Shown: positions 15,858 through 24,957 of the stretch, piece by piece
Layout of the letters: each line of letters begins with the position of its first letter
Position numbering within the stretch: the first letter of the stretch is position 1
Program-made: the position numbers and the translations under genes
Assembly: GCA_910585005.1 (NCBI GenBank)
Contig: CAJUCN010000001.1
Location: forward strand, 334,239-398,238
Direction: 5' to 3'
From: an uncultured Lachnospiraceae bacterium
GTDB lineage: Bacteria; Bacillota; Clostridia; Lachnospirales; Lachnospiraceae
Length of the DNA stretch: 64,000 bases
Notes under the pieces: model-generated
Told to the model about the DNA's origin: nothing
Databases searched by the model: none
The model's input: only the letters and a program-made list of their open reading frames with translations

Positions 15858-17048
15858 ATGGCTCAACGTGAAGAAAAGAGAAATCTGGAAACCATACCTG
15901 TAGGCTCCTTAGGAATCATCCCCTTGGAAGGATGCAAGCCCCTAGGAGCAAAAGTAGACAATTACCTGGTAAAATGGCGTACCGCCCGGGAAAGCGAACA
16001 TAAGGAAAGCCTTGCCTTTGCCGGTTACCAGAGAGATTCCTACATTTTAAATGCAAAAGTCCCCCGTTTTGGCACCGGTGAGGCCAAAGGAATGATTTTA
16101 GAATCCGTACGCGGGACAGATCTTTATCTTCTTGTGGATGTAGCAAACTATAGCTTAACTTACTCCCTCTGCGGGCATGAAAATCACATGTCCCCGGACG
16201 ATCATTACCAGGATTTAAAAAGAATCATTGCCGCAGTCGGCGGAAAAGCAAGGCGTATTACCGTTATCATGCCTTTCCTCTATGAAAGCAGGCAGCATAA
16301 ACGAACTGCCAGGGAATCCCTTGACTGTGCCCTTGCCCTTCAGGAAATGGTTCGGATGGGCGTTGACAACATCATTACTTTTGACGCTCATGATCCCAGA
16401 GTGCAAAATGCCATTCCCCTTAACGGATTTGAAACCGTACAGCCTACTTATCAATTTATCAAAGGCTTGTTAAAGCATGTCCCTGATCTTTCTCTGGATT
16501 CCGACCACATGATGGTCATCAGTCCTGACGAAGGCGGTATGAGCCGTGCAATCTATATGGCAAACGTCCTGGGACTGGATATGGGAATGTTCTACAAGCG
16601 GAGAGACTATACACGAATCATTAATGGACGCAATCCCATTGTCGCCCATGAATTTCTAGGATCTGATGTGAAAGGAAAAGACATGATCATTATCGATGAC
16701 ATGATCTCTTCCGGTGAAAGCGTCCTTGAAGTGGCTACTGCCTTAAAGGAACGAAATGCCCGCAAGATTTTTATTTGTTCTACTTTCGGTCTGTTTACCA
16801 ACGGCCTGGAACGTTTTGATAAAGCTTATGAAAGCGGAATGATCGACAGGGTGCTTACTACCAATCTAATCTACCAGACCCCCGAATTGCTTCGCCGCGA
16901 ATGGTATATTGACTGTGATATGAGCAAGTATATTGCCTATCTGATCGACACCTTAAACCACGATGCTTCTATCAGTGACCTGCTCAATCCTAACGAGCGT
17001 ATCCAAAGCGCTGTTGCAAAATACAAAAACGGGGAAATGATTGAATAG
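15858..17048 (+). CDS. prs: Ribose-phosphate pyrophosphokinase, long clostridial form
   Basis: Prs makes PRPP from ribose-5-phosphate and ATP for nucleotide, histidine and tryptophan synthesis. The PRPP-binding loop reads IIIDDMISSGESVLEVATAL (about residue 275), in place of the usual VDDMIDTAGT form. The Mg-ATP flexible region contains SRQHKRTARES. At 396 residues it is about 80 longer than the common 315-residue form, with extra sequence at the N-terminus, as in other Lachnospiraceae to my knowledge. An AAGTGAGG site precedes the ATG, and a strong terminator follows. Confidence 0.92.
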   Translation: MAQREEKRNLETIPVGSLGIIPLEGCKPLGAKVDNYLVKWRTARESEHKESLAFAGYQRDSYILNAKVPRFGTGEAKGMILESVRGTDLYLLVDVANYSLTYSLCGHENHMSPDDHYQDLKRIIAAVGGKARRITVIMPFLYESRQHKRTARESLDCALALQEMVRMGVDNIITFDAHDPRVQNAIPLNGFETVQPTYQFIKGLLKHVPDLSLDSDHMMVISPDEGGMSRAIYMANVLGLDMGMFYKRRDYTRIINGRNPIVAHEFLGSDVKGKDMIIIDDMISSGESVLEVATALKERNARKIFICSTFGLFTNGLERFDKAYESGMIDRVLTTNLIYQTPELLRREWYIDCDMSKYIAYLIDTLNHDASISDLLNPNERIQSAVAKYKNGEMIE

Positions 17049-17059
17049 GGAAATAAAAG

Positions 17060-17105
17060 ACCCTGGACAAAACGGCTTAAAAACAAGCGCTTTGTCCAGG
17101 GTTTC
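17060..17105 (+). terminator. Terminator of dnaD-dnaI-prs
   Basis: ACCCTGGACAAA (17060-17071) pairs perfectly with TTTGTCCAGGGT (17091-17102), with a further inner GCTT/AAGC helix, and is followed by TTTC. It lies between the convergent prs and M3-fusion genes and may act on both. Confidence 0.85.
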
Positions 17106-17122
17106 GCTATGATCCATTCCTG

Positions 17123-20100
17123 TTACTCTTTAAGCAGCAGCTCCACCGTCTCTTTAATGATCCCGGCTGGCACGCCCTTTTCAAAAATATCCCGTAATTC
17201 CACATATTCCACAGCGTCACGGTAAGGTGCATAAGTAGGCAGCGTAGTCAGTTCCATATACTTCTCAACTGCTTCATGCCTCTCTTCGCTGGCCAATGTT
17301 AAAATATCCAGTGCGGAAAAGGCGGAGGTTGCATACCCGATATAATAGCAGGGAGAGTTAAAAATATGGGGAATCTCTACCCAGGTGTACAACTCTTTGA
17401 TATTCTGGTTGTAATAGGTTCCATAGTTTTCAGACAGCCTTAGATATAGCTTATTTAACTCCTCCAAGGTCATATCAGGATCCTCATACACCTGGATCTC
17501 AAACTCCGAAATCATAGAGGCATTGATAATATTATCCACCATCTGGTAAACTTCCATAAATTGAAACACATTCCCCGCTTCTCCCTCAAGCAGCTTATCG
17601 TTGTACTCATAAAACAGCATTTCAAGACCCTGGGAATGGATCTCACACAGATCAATATTATTGCTCTTAAGCATGACATCATCCACATTCCTGAACATAT
17701 AGTTAAAATGTCCAAACTCATGGATTGCCGTAGTATAGTCGTAATAATTCCTATAAGGCATATCAAAAATAAATGCATCATTATAATAGTTCAGCCAGGT
17801 TGTAAATCCTAGATCCGCCTTGCCAACGGCCGGATCCATATCATATAGCTGATATTCTTCCATATAATCAAAAGTATCCGCTAACTCCTCATCAATCTCC
17901 TCCAGATACGGACGGATTAAGGCAAACCTCTCCTGTGCCGTGGTTTCTGGCAGATCGTACAAAAGCGACATATCCATGGACTGATATTTTTCTCTAAGGT
18001 GATATGTGGCAGGCACTACCTTCTTGCGGATCTCCCAAAACAGCTCTTTTGCCTCCTCCACGGAGTAATCCCTTACATAAAGTGCATCATATGCATATTC
18101 TGCATAATTATCATATCCCTCCATTTCGGCCTTCTCGTTACGGATCCCCACAAGTTCCAGGTAAATTTCACCCAATACGCTGTTCTTTTCCCCGTAAATC
18201 CCCTGGTAAATATCAATATATTCCTCTCTCGAAAGCCCCTCTTCCTCCAGCATCAGCCTTTCAAAATTCCAAGTTTCCCCTTTATAGTCAAAGAAATAGT
18301 CCTCCTGAGCCGCCATATCATATTCCTGTTCCAGGCTGTTTTCTTTCAGATAAAGTTCTTTTTCTTCCTCTGTCATCTCCTCGTATTCCGTAAGCGCTTC
18401 CACCAACGCAGGTTCGATCACCGTCTCCATGGTTTCCCTGTAGGGAGAAAGACATACTTCCTTTAACATGCTGTTTACTGCATCACCTAAATCTATCACA
18501 TCCTCCATGACCGCTTCCTGCTTTGCAGCATTTTCCTCGTCCAGGACATTTTGATAGTAGACTACCTGGCTGATACTCTGATAAGTTGTGAGCTTTGTAA
18601 ATTCGTCCATCACACTGTGGTAAAGATTCAAAACCAGCTCACCGTCTCCTGCTTTCCCGTCCTGGCCCGCCTTCTTTGCCAATGTCAAAAGTTCCTCCAG
18701 CTCCCCTTCCAGCTTTTCCTTATCATAGGTAAGTTCTTCCTGCATTTCCCTAAAGGTAAGGCCGGAATGCTCCTTAGACTGGTATCTGGATATTGTCTGA
18801 TAGACATAAAGCGTATAAGGAGAATCCTTATGGGTATAAACCCCCGTAAGAGCCAGTCCCGCCTCCTGTGCATTAGATAGCTCTATACGGGAAAAAAGAT
18901 ACCGGCCGCCTAAAGCCTTAAAAGCATCAATATCCAGGTAAATATCCCTGTCTGAAACCTGATAGTTTCTGCTTCCGTTTACAATCGACAGATCCGTGCC
19001 TGAATACAGATAAGCCCTTGCCCCCCAGCTATCAAAATATTCCCGGCTCTCCTCCACCCTCGCAAGTGCAGGTGAAATAACTTTCCGAAATTCGTCTTTA
19101 TAATTCTGGGAATAAAATCCCAGGTAACCGTCTACCGTAGATATTCCGTTATATTCCAGCGTTGCAGGATAAAAGCCATATGCTGCAGACCACTGTCCGC
19201 AGTAGCCAATATCCTTCTTCGCCTCCTCAAAAAGCTCCCTGGAATAAAATTCTCCAAAGCTTAAAGAATCTCCCGGCTGCCCTTTCACCATCCGGTATAC
19301 CTGGTCCACGCATGTATGGTAAAGATCATTATACCTGCTGCCGGTAAATACAATAACTAAAAGGGCTGCCATTGCAAGCACATTTGCAAAAATTCTGCTC
19401 CTTTTCCCCTCCCTGTCATAAAGCCGGATCAACACCAGGAAAAATGCTCCATACCAGGCAAACGGGTTAAAAAATATCGTTCTGTTAAACTGCCATCCGG
19501 TAAGCGGCGGACAGATTGCTTCTATCACGTTACGAAAAGGCTCCCAATAATAGATTCCATAAACAACACTGTTAAACACCAATGCCAGCATCAGTAGATT
19601 AAATCCGTCATGAAAAATCCTCTTCCCCTCTCTGTTCTTAATATACGAAACATTTCGATATACAAAATAGATCAGGCAGACAGGCATGACCAGATAGGTG
19701 TGCAGGCTTTCCGCATGAAACATCCCTTTGGCAAAGCCTTCAAAGATCGTATGAAAAACCTCTCCTGCCAAGTAACTTCCTCCGTCCATGGTAGAACGGA
19801 TCGTCACCGTATCATCAAACAGCATCGTTCCAAACAATCTGTACTCACACACAATGCTTCCCGCAGCAAGAACCAGAAATGCCAGAAGAATCCTAACCGG
19901 AAATTTCTTATCTTTCACCCAGATCCACAAAACCGCTATGATCAGATATCCAAGGATAAACAGCCCAAAATAGGAAAAATAGGACAACAGCGGATAGAAA
20001 AAAAGCCCAATATACCATTTTAAGGAGGGAGCCTTATTTATTTTCCGAACCAAAAAGATCACCAGGGGAACAGAAGCAAAAGGAATCCCAAATGCAGGAA

Positions 20101-20527
20101 ACACATTTAATATTCCATAAGCTAATCCCAGAAGCCATGCAAGCGGCTTATATTTTTCATAACCATCGCCGCAGACATCTTTTGCAAGAAGAAGACAAGA
20201 AAAAACTGCAATCAAGATTTTAATGAGATACCCTGCAATATAAGCCGGATAAGCCGGAAGTATCATATAAAGCATGGTATAAAGAGAAAACTCGGAGGGA
20301 AGCACATCCCTGCTGATACTGCCCAAGAAAGGCACGTCCACATCATGCGCCCAAAAACTCCCGCCATCCTTCATCATCTGAAACTGTGGAATAAATAAAT
20401 CCAGATTGTCATGAACCGCTATGATACTGTCTTCCCCGCAAATTGCAAACACCAGGCCTGCAAAAATTAGAAAACCAAACACGATGGCCATATACCATCT
20501 ACTATCCTTTTTTACCTGTTCATCCAC
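17123..20527 (-). CDS. Polytopic membrane protein (DUF6044/YkoS-like) fused to an M3-type zinc metallopeptidase
   Basis: The start is GTG 20527, one base after the glycosyltransferase stop, with GGAAGGGG upstream; the open frame extends to 20593 but would overlap that gene. The product has 1134 residues. Residues about 10-420 hold a dozen hydrophobic helices like DUF6044 (YkoS) and YfhO proteins, followed by an outer segment with the YNGISTVDGYLGFYSQNY signature. From about residue 620 the sequence becomes acidic and helical and matches M3 (PepF-like) peptidases: HEFGH at about 936, third zinc ligand Glu in CEIHSQGLE (about 962), and IPHIFNSPCYYIGYATS, which corresponds to the substrate-binding His/Tyr motif. 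The frame is unbroken. Topology would place the peptidase on one membrane face, probably outside. Function of the fusion is unknown. Confidence 0.8.
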   Translation of the reverse strand: MDEQVKKDSRWYMAIVFGFLIFAGLVFAICGEDSIIAVHDNLDLFIPQFQMMKDGGSFWAHDVDVPFLGSISRDVLPSEFSLYTMLYMILPAYPAYIAGYLIKILIAVFSCLLLAKDVCGDGYEKYKPLAWLLGLAYGILNVFPAFGIPFASVPLVIFLVRKINKAPSLKWYIGLFFYPLLSYFSYFGLFILGYLIIAVLWIWVKDKKFPVRILLAFLVLAAGSIVCEYRLFGTMLFDDTVTIRSTMDGGSYLAGEVFHTIFEGFAKGMFHAESLHTYLVMPVCLIYFVYRNVSYIKNREGKRIFHDGFNLLMLALVFNSVVYGIYYWEPFRNVIEAICPPLTGWQFNRTIFFNPFAWYGAFFLVLIRLYDREGKRSRIFANVLAMAALLVIVFTGSRYNDLYHTCVDQVYRMVKGQPGDSLSFGEFYSRELFEEAKKDIGYCGQWSAAYGFYPATLEYNGISTVDGYLGFYSQNYKDEFRKVISPALARVEESREYFDSWGARAYLYSGTDLSIVNGSRNYQVSDRDIYLDIDAFKALGGRYLFSRIELSNAQEAGLALTGVYTHKDSPYTLYVYQTISRYQSKEHSGLTFREMQEELTYDKEKLEGELEELLTLAKKAGQDGKAGDGELVLNLYHSVMDEFTKLTTYQSISQVVYYQNVLDEENAAKQEAVMEDVIDLGDAVNSMLKEVCLSPYRETMETVIEPALVEALTEYEEMTEEEKELYLKENSLEQEYDMAAQEDYFFDYKGETWNFERLMLEEEGLSREEYIDIYQGIYGEKNSVLGEIYLELVGIRNEKAEMEGYDNYAEYAYDALYVRDYSVEEAKELFWEIRKKVVPATYHLREKYQSMDMSLLYDLPETTAQERFALIRPYLEEIDEELADTFDYMEEYQLYDMDPAVGKADLGFTTWLNYYNDAFIFDMPYRNYYDYTTAIHEFGHFNYMFRNVDDVMLKSNNIDLCEIHSQGLEMLFYEYNDKLLEGEAGNVFQFMEVYQMVDNIINASMISEFEIQVYEDPDMTLEELNKLYLRLSENYGTYYNQNIKELYTWVEIPHIFNSPCYYIGYATSAFSALDILTLASEERHEAVEKYMELTTLPTYAPYRDAVEYVELRDIFEKGVPAGIIKETVELLLKE

Positions 20528-20528
20528 T

Positions 20529-21482
20529 TTATCTATCCCCTTCCTTCCTTTGACGCCGCTCTTTCTCACACACCAGCGTAAACCGGTATTCAAAATCCCT
20601 CCGGTTTTTCATAGCCATATTCGATAAAATCAGCCCTGCAAAAAGGGACTGGATTGCCGCCAGCATAGCAAATCCGCATACGATCAGCGTGGGAAATTTT
20701 AAAACAAAGCCTGTCTCCAAAAATTCCAATAAAACAGGAACAAAAAAGATCACTGCAAGCAGGGTAAGAAAAAAGGCAAGAAGGCTGAAAAAGCCAAAAG
20801 GTTTATAATCCCGGTAAAGGCGGAAAATCGTGCCCAGCACCCGGAAACCATCAGAATAAGTATTTAGTTTAGAAACACTCCCCTCCGGCCTGTCCCGGTA
20901 TTCCACCACCACATTGTCAATCTGCATATGATTATACACAGCATGAATTGTCATTTCCGTCTCAATCTCAAAACCCTTGGACAAAACCGGAAATGTTTTT
21001 ACAAACCCGTAGCTAAAAGCACGAAAGCCTGTCATAATGTCTTTCACCTCACAACCAAACAAATGGTTAATGCTGGCCCTCACCAGGCTATTGCCCATAT
21101 TGTGGAAAGGCCGCTTATTTTCCTCAAAATAAGTGGATGAAAGCCTGTCCCCTACCACCATATCGGCATTCCGAAAAAGAACTTTATCCACCATCTCTGG
21201 CGCGAACTCCATAGGATATGTGTCATCCCCATCCACCATGATATAACACTGGGCCTCTATCTCGCGGAACATTCTCCTAATCACGTTCCCCTTCCCCTGC
21301 ATATACTCATGGCGCACCACTGCCCCTTCTTCCTGTGCAATGAGAGCGGTACGGTCTGTCGAATTATTGTTATATACATAGATCACTGCCTCCGGCAGCG
21401 CTGCCTTTGCATCCCGAATAACCTTGGCTATGGTTTTTTCTTCGTTGTAACATGGAATCAATACTGCAATTTTGTCCATCAA
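20529..21482 (-). CDS. Membrane-bound family 2 glycosyltransferase (YkoT/GtrB-like)
   Basis: The enzyme is predicted to transfer a sugar from a nucleotide donor, typically onto polyprenyl phosphate. The GT-A fold begins with IAVLIPCYNEEKTIAKVI, and the metal-binding DGDDTYP is at about residue 80. Two C-terminal hydrophobic segments (about 235-260 and 270-295) anchor it. Length 317. It is translationally linked to the downstream YkoS-like/M3 fusion. In Bacillus, ykoT and ykoS are neighbours in the same way (from memory), which supports a common glycolipid or surface-glycan role. Confidence 0.88.
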   Translation of the reverse strand: MMDKIAVLIPCYNEEKTIAKVIRDAKAALPEAVIYVYNNNSTDRTALIAQEEGAVVRHEYMQGKGNVIRRMFREIEAQCYIMVDGDDTYPMEFAPEMVDKVLFRNADMVVGDRLSSTYFEENKRPFHNMGNSLVRASINHLFGCEVKDIMTGFRAFSYGFVKTFPVLSKGFEIETEMTIHAVYNHMQIDNVVVEYRDRPEGSVSKLNTYSDGFRVLGTIFRLYRDYKPFGFFSLLAFFLTLLAVIFFVPVLLEFLETGFVLKFPTLIVCGFAMLAAIQSLFAGLILSNMAMKNRRDFEYRFTLVCEKERRQRKEGDR

Positions 21483-21532
21483 ATCACTTCCTCCGGCTTT
21501 CTTCCCGCCTGCTGGCGGGCTGCTTATCTGTT

Positions 21533-21561
21533 ATTTTATCAGAGATTACAAGTAAAGTCCA
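21533..21561 (-). promoter_or_regulatory. Promoter of the glycosyltransferase/M3-fusion pair
   Basis: On the minus strand TGGACT (21561-21556) is 17 bp from TAAAAT (21538-21533). The leader contains a short hairpin (CCCGCC/GGCGGG, 21504-21519) just before the ribosome site GGAGG. The promoter shows the pair is transcribed separately from malQ. Confidence 0.55.
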
Positions 21562-21568
21562 GTTATAC

Positions 21569-21594
21569 CAAAAGCGCCGCACACAGGCGGCGCT
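21569..21594 (-). terminator. Terminator downstream of malQ
   Basis: AGCGCCGC (21594-21587 on the minus strand) pairs with GCGGCGCT (21580-21573), followed by TTTTGG. The stem is GC-rich but the T-tract is short. Confidence 0.65.
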
Positions 21595-21608
21595 ATCCTT
21601 ATAGCCTA

Positions 21609-23084
21609 TTATCTTCCATATAACTTTGTGATCCTTAAGATCTTTTGGGCAAGTTCCGGTGTGATCTGCCCATCAACCGCCCTCCAGGTCCAATTACAGT
21701 CGTTTAGCGTACTGGGCTTATTCATTCTTGCCTCAGCTCCCAAACCAAGATAATCCTGCATTTGCGCCACAAACAAATCGGATACGGAAGCCATGCCGCA
21801 GGCAATCATTGCATCCGCAAGCCTGCTTTCCTCCTCAACTTGCAGATATTCCAAAGCATACTGCAAGTTCTCCCTGCTAATCATCTCCTGCCACTGGCGC
21901 AGGGTCTCATTGTCATGGGTTCCTGTATAGCATACCGTGTTTTTCTCATATGTGTACGGCAGATAATTCCCTGCTTCGCGGCTGTCAAAAGCAAACTGCA
22001 AAACCTTCATTCCTGGGAAACCGGAATCTTCCTGCATCCTAATCACCTCAGGCGTAAGAAATCCCAAATCTTCTGCAATGAAACGCACATCCGAAAGGTT
22101 TTCATGAATGGCACGGATCAGATTCATGCCCGGGCCTTTGCGCCACTGTCCGTTTATGGCTGTCTCCTCCCCGGCCGGAATCGCCCAGTAGCTCTCGATT
22201 CCACGAAAATGATCGATGCGTATCACATCAAAGAAATGCGTTGCCACGCGAAGCCGCGAAATCCACCATCCAAAACCGTCCGCCTGCATTTTGTCCCAGT
22301 CATAAATGGGGTTGCCCCATCTTTGCCCATCCGCCGAAAAAGCATCCGGCGGGCATCCGGCTATGATCACAGGCATCCTGTTTTGGTCTAATTGAAAGTA
22401 ATCCGGCGCCGACCAAACATCCGCCGAATCCATGGGAACATAGATGGGTACATCACCGATCAGGGAAACCCCCTGTTTCCTGGCATACTCATGCAAATTT
22501 TCCCATTGCTTGTAAAAGGTAAACTGCAGGAAATAATAAAATTCCATCTGCTCCCCCAGGCGCCTCTTGCTTTCCTCTATGGCGTCTTTTTCCCGCAGAC
22601 GGACACCGTCATCCCACTTTGTCCAAGGCGCCTGTCCGTGCTCTTCTTTTAACGCCATAAACAGCGCAAAATCCTCCAGCCATCCCTTATTCTGATGCAC
22701 AAACCTGTCATATTCCTGATCTTTCTTTTCACCGAACCTTTGAAATGCCCGATATAAAAGCGGCAGTCTTCGCTGATATAAAACGCCAAAATCCACTTTT
22801 GCCGGATCATTGCCCCAATTGATCTCCAAAACCTCACCGGATTGCAGCAGCCCTTCTTCCACAAGCAGATCCAGATCGATCAAATAATGGTTTCCTGCAA
22901 AAGAAGACAATGCCTGATAAGGCGAATCACCATATCCGGTGGGATTGATGGGAAGCATCTGCCAGCAGCTTTGCCCTGCCTGCTTCAAGAAATCAACAAA
23001 CTCATACGCCGCCTTTCCCATACTGCCAATTCCATAAGATGAGGGCAGTGAGGACAGGTGAAGTAATATCCCGCTTTGTCTCAT
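21609..23084 (-). CDS. malQ: 4-alpha-glucanotransferase (amylomaltase)
   Basis: MalQ disproportionates maltodextrins in the cytoplasm, releasing glucose and longer glucans. The 491-residue product matches GH77: start RQSGILLHLSSLPSSYGIG, PYQALSSFAGN, catalytic nucleophile in IRIDHFRGIESYW, acid/base region in FIAEDLGFLTP, and YTGTHDNETLRQW. It starts four bases after the lacI stop and closes the mal gene set. It would process sugars imported by the MalEFG transporter upstream. Confidence 0.96.
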   Translation of the reverse strand: MRQSGILLHLSSLPSSYGIGSMGKAAYEFVDFLKQAGQSCWQMLPINPTGYGDSPYQALSSFAGNHYLIDLDLLVEEGLLQSGEVLEINWGNDPAKVDFGVLYQRRLPLLYRAFQRFGEKKDQEYDRFVHQNKGWLEDFALFMALKEEHGQAPWTKWDDGVRLREKDAIEESKRRLGEQMEFYYFLQFTFYKQWENLHEYARKQGVSLIGDVPIYVPMDSADVWSAPDYFQLDQNRMPVIIAGCPPDAFSADGQRWGNPIYDWDKMQADGFGWWISRLRVATHFFDVIRIDHFRGIESYWAIPAGEETAINGQWRKGPGMNLIRAIHENLSDVRFIAEDLGFLTPEVIRMQEDSGFPGMKVLQFAFDSREAGNYLPYTYEKNTVCYTGTHDNETLRQWQEMISRENLQYALEYLQVEEESRLADAMIACGMASVSDLFVAQMQDYLGLGAEARMNKPSTLNDCNWTWRAVDGQITPELAQKILRITKLYGR

Positions 23085-23087
23085 ATG

Positions 23088-24104
23088 CTAACCTCTTTCC
23101 ATGTCTAATTTCCTTACACTCTGCCTGCACTTTAAACGGAAAGGAATGTATTCATGCCGTGCAGGCGCTCCCTGTTCAATACATTCCACAATCATTTCAT
23201 AACTTCTTTTTGCCAATTGCTCGGCATTTTGTTCAATCGTGGTAATTTTAGGACAATAAAAATCCCCAATCTGTATTCCGTCAAAGCCAATCACGGAAAT
23301 ATCCTCCGGAACCTTAAGACCATAATCATAAATAGCGCTGATTGCGCCGATCGCCATCACGTCTGCCATAGCAAATACTGCCGTCACCTTTACTCCGTGG
23401 CTTAAAAGCTGATCCATAGCTTCATATCCGCTTTTAAAGGAATACCGCCCACTAACATAGGGCCCGCTTTCCTCAAGGCTGATCCCCCTTTGTAAATGTG
23501 CCTCCTGCCATCCCTTATGGCGCAGACGGCTGGTATCTGACAAGGAAGTCCCTCCGATCAAGGCGATCTTCCTATGTCCATTTTCCATCAGGTAATTCAC
23601 TGCACAGCGGGCCGCCAGACAGTCATCCGTGGTCACACTGGAGAGATTCCCAAAGGTAAGTTCCGATGCATCATTGGTCACCAGTACACACGGAATATTT
23701 ATTTTATCGAAGTCTTCCTTAAAATTCTTATTATTCCCCCCAAGAAATAAAATTCCCATGGGTTTTTTATCCATACATAATTGCCTTGCCAGCAAGACCT
23801 CATTATCGTCTTCATCCATAAATTCCGTTACCACCGTATATTTCGTTCCTGCAAGCAACGATTGAATGTGCTCCACCATGGAAACAAACAGTTCATTTAG
23901 CTTTCCTTTAACGATAATAATGATCGTTTCACTCTGCTGCTGTTTCAAATTTTTTGCACTGGTATTTAAAATAAAGTCATGCCTCTCTACTGCGTCTAAG
24001 ATGATTTTTCTTGCTTTTTCACTTACGTTAGGGTGGTTATTGAGTACCCGGGACACCGTACCTACGGAATATCCAGTCTCCCGGGCCAGGTCTTTGATTG
24101 TCAT
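23088..24104 (-). CDS. LacI-family transcriptional regulator of the mal cluster
   Basis: A classical LacI helix-turn-helix opens the protein (TIKDLARETGYSVGTVSRVLNNHP) and a periplasmic-binding-like sensor domain follows (about residues 60-335, with VIGFDGIQIGDFYCPKITTI). Length 338. It lies between malG and malQ, seven bases after malG. Two GAAACGTTTC palindromes of LacI type flank the malE promoter and are the likely targets, so it probably represses its own operon until maltodextrin or a similar sugar binds. CcpA-type control at the same palindromes cannot be excluded. Confidence 0.93.
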   Translation of the reverse strand: MTIKDLARETGYSVGTVSRVLNNHPNVSEKARKIILDAVERHDFILNTSAKNLKQQQSETIIIIVKGKLNELFVSMVEHIQSLLAGTKYTVVTEFMDEDDNEVLLARQLCMDKKPMGILFLGGNNKNFKEDFDKINIPCVLVTNDASELTFGNLSSVTTDDCLAARCAVNYLMENGHRKIALIGGTSLSDTSRLRHKGWQEAHLQRGISLEESGPYVSGRYSFKSGYEAMDQLLSHGVKVTAVFAMADVMAIGAISAIYDYGLKVPEDISVIGFDGIQIGDFYCPKITTIEQNAEQLAKRSYEMIVECIEQGAPARHEYIPFRLKCRQSVRKLDMERG

Positions 24105-24111
24105 TCCTCGT

Positions 24112-24957
24112 CTATCCTTTCACTGCGCCTGCCGCAACTCCTTTAATAATATACTTTTGGCAGAACAAATACAAGACGATGATTGGTAATATACTAAGCA
24201 TAATAATTGCCATAGTCGCGCCTAAGTCCACAGAACCGTAACTTCCCTTCAAATACTGGATATGAATAGGGATCGTCATATACTCTGTACGGTCAAGCAC
24301 CAGATACGGCAGAAGATAATCGTTCCACACCCACATGATCTCTAAAATTCCCACAGATACCATGGTAGGTTTCAGCATTGCCAGCACCACATTGAAAAAG
24401 GTTACCAATGGGCCGCATCCATCAATGGCCGCTGCTTCTTCAATTTCCAGCGGAAGCCCCTTAATGAACCCTACAAACATAAAGATTGCAAGCCCTGCGC
24501 CAAACCCCAAATACACAATTGGGATAGACCATGGCGTATTTAAACGTAAGGTATCCGCCGTTCCCGCCAGCGTATACATAACCATCTGGAAAGGGACGAT
24601 CATGGAAAATACACACAGGTAATAAAAGATCTGGCTGAATTTGCTCCCCACCCTAGCAATATACCATGCTGCCATAGAAGTACATAACAAAATCAGCGCC
24701 GTTGATACAATGGTAATATAAAAACTGTAAAATACAGATTTTAAAAACGGATAATTTCCAAAAGTCATTCCTTTTGCATAATTGGCAAACCCGACGAAGG
24801 ACTCTGAGTTTGGCAGTGCAAAGGTATCTGTGTTGACATAGGCATTTGCTTTAAAGGAATTGACCGCTACCTCAACGATAGGCATCACATAAACGATACT
24901 GATCAGCACAAATACACACGTTAAAATAATACTCGCTGTGCCACGCTTTTCTTTCAT
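24112..24957 (-). CDS. Sugar ABC transporter permease, MalG type
   Basis: One of two membrane subunits importing an oligosaccharide. The 281-residue protein has six hydrophobic helices and the cytoplasmic EAA loop (LEIEEAAAIDGCGPLVTFFNVVLAM) that contacts the ATPase. Its start overlaps the malF stop by one base (ATGA-like junction at 24957). No ATPase gene is present; such transporters usually share an MsmK-type ATPase encoded elsewhere. Confidence 0.93.
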   Translation of the reverse strand: MKEKRGTASIILTCVFVLISIVYVMPIVEVAVNSFKANAYVNTDTFALPNSESFVGFANYAKGMTFGNYPFLKSVFYSFYITIVSTALILLCTSMAAWYIARVGSKFSQIFYYLCVFSMIVPFQMVMYTLAGTADTLRLNTPWSIPIVYLGFGAGLAIFMFVGFIKGLPLEIEEAAAIDGCGPLVTFFNVVLAMLKPTMVSVGILEIMWVWNDYLLPYLVLDRTEYMTIPIHIQYLKGSYGSVDLGATMAIIMLSILPIIVLYLFCQKYIIKGVAAGAVKG

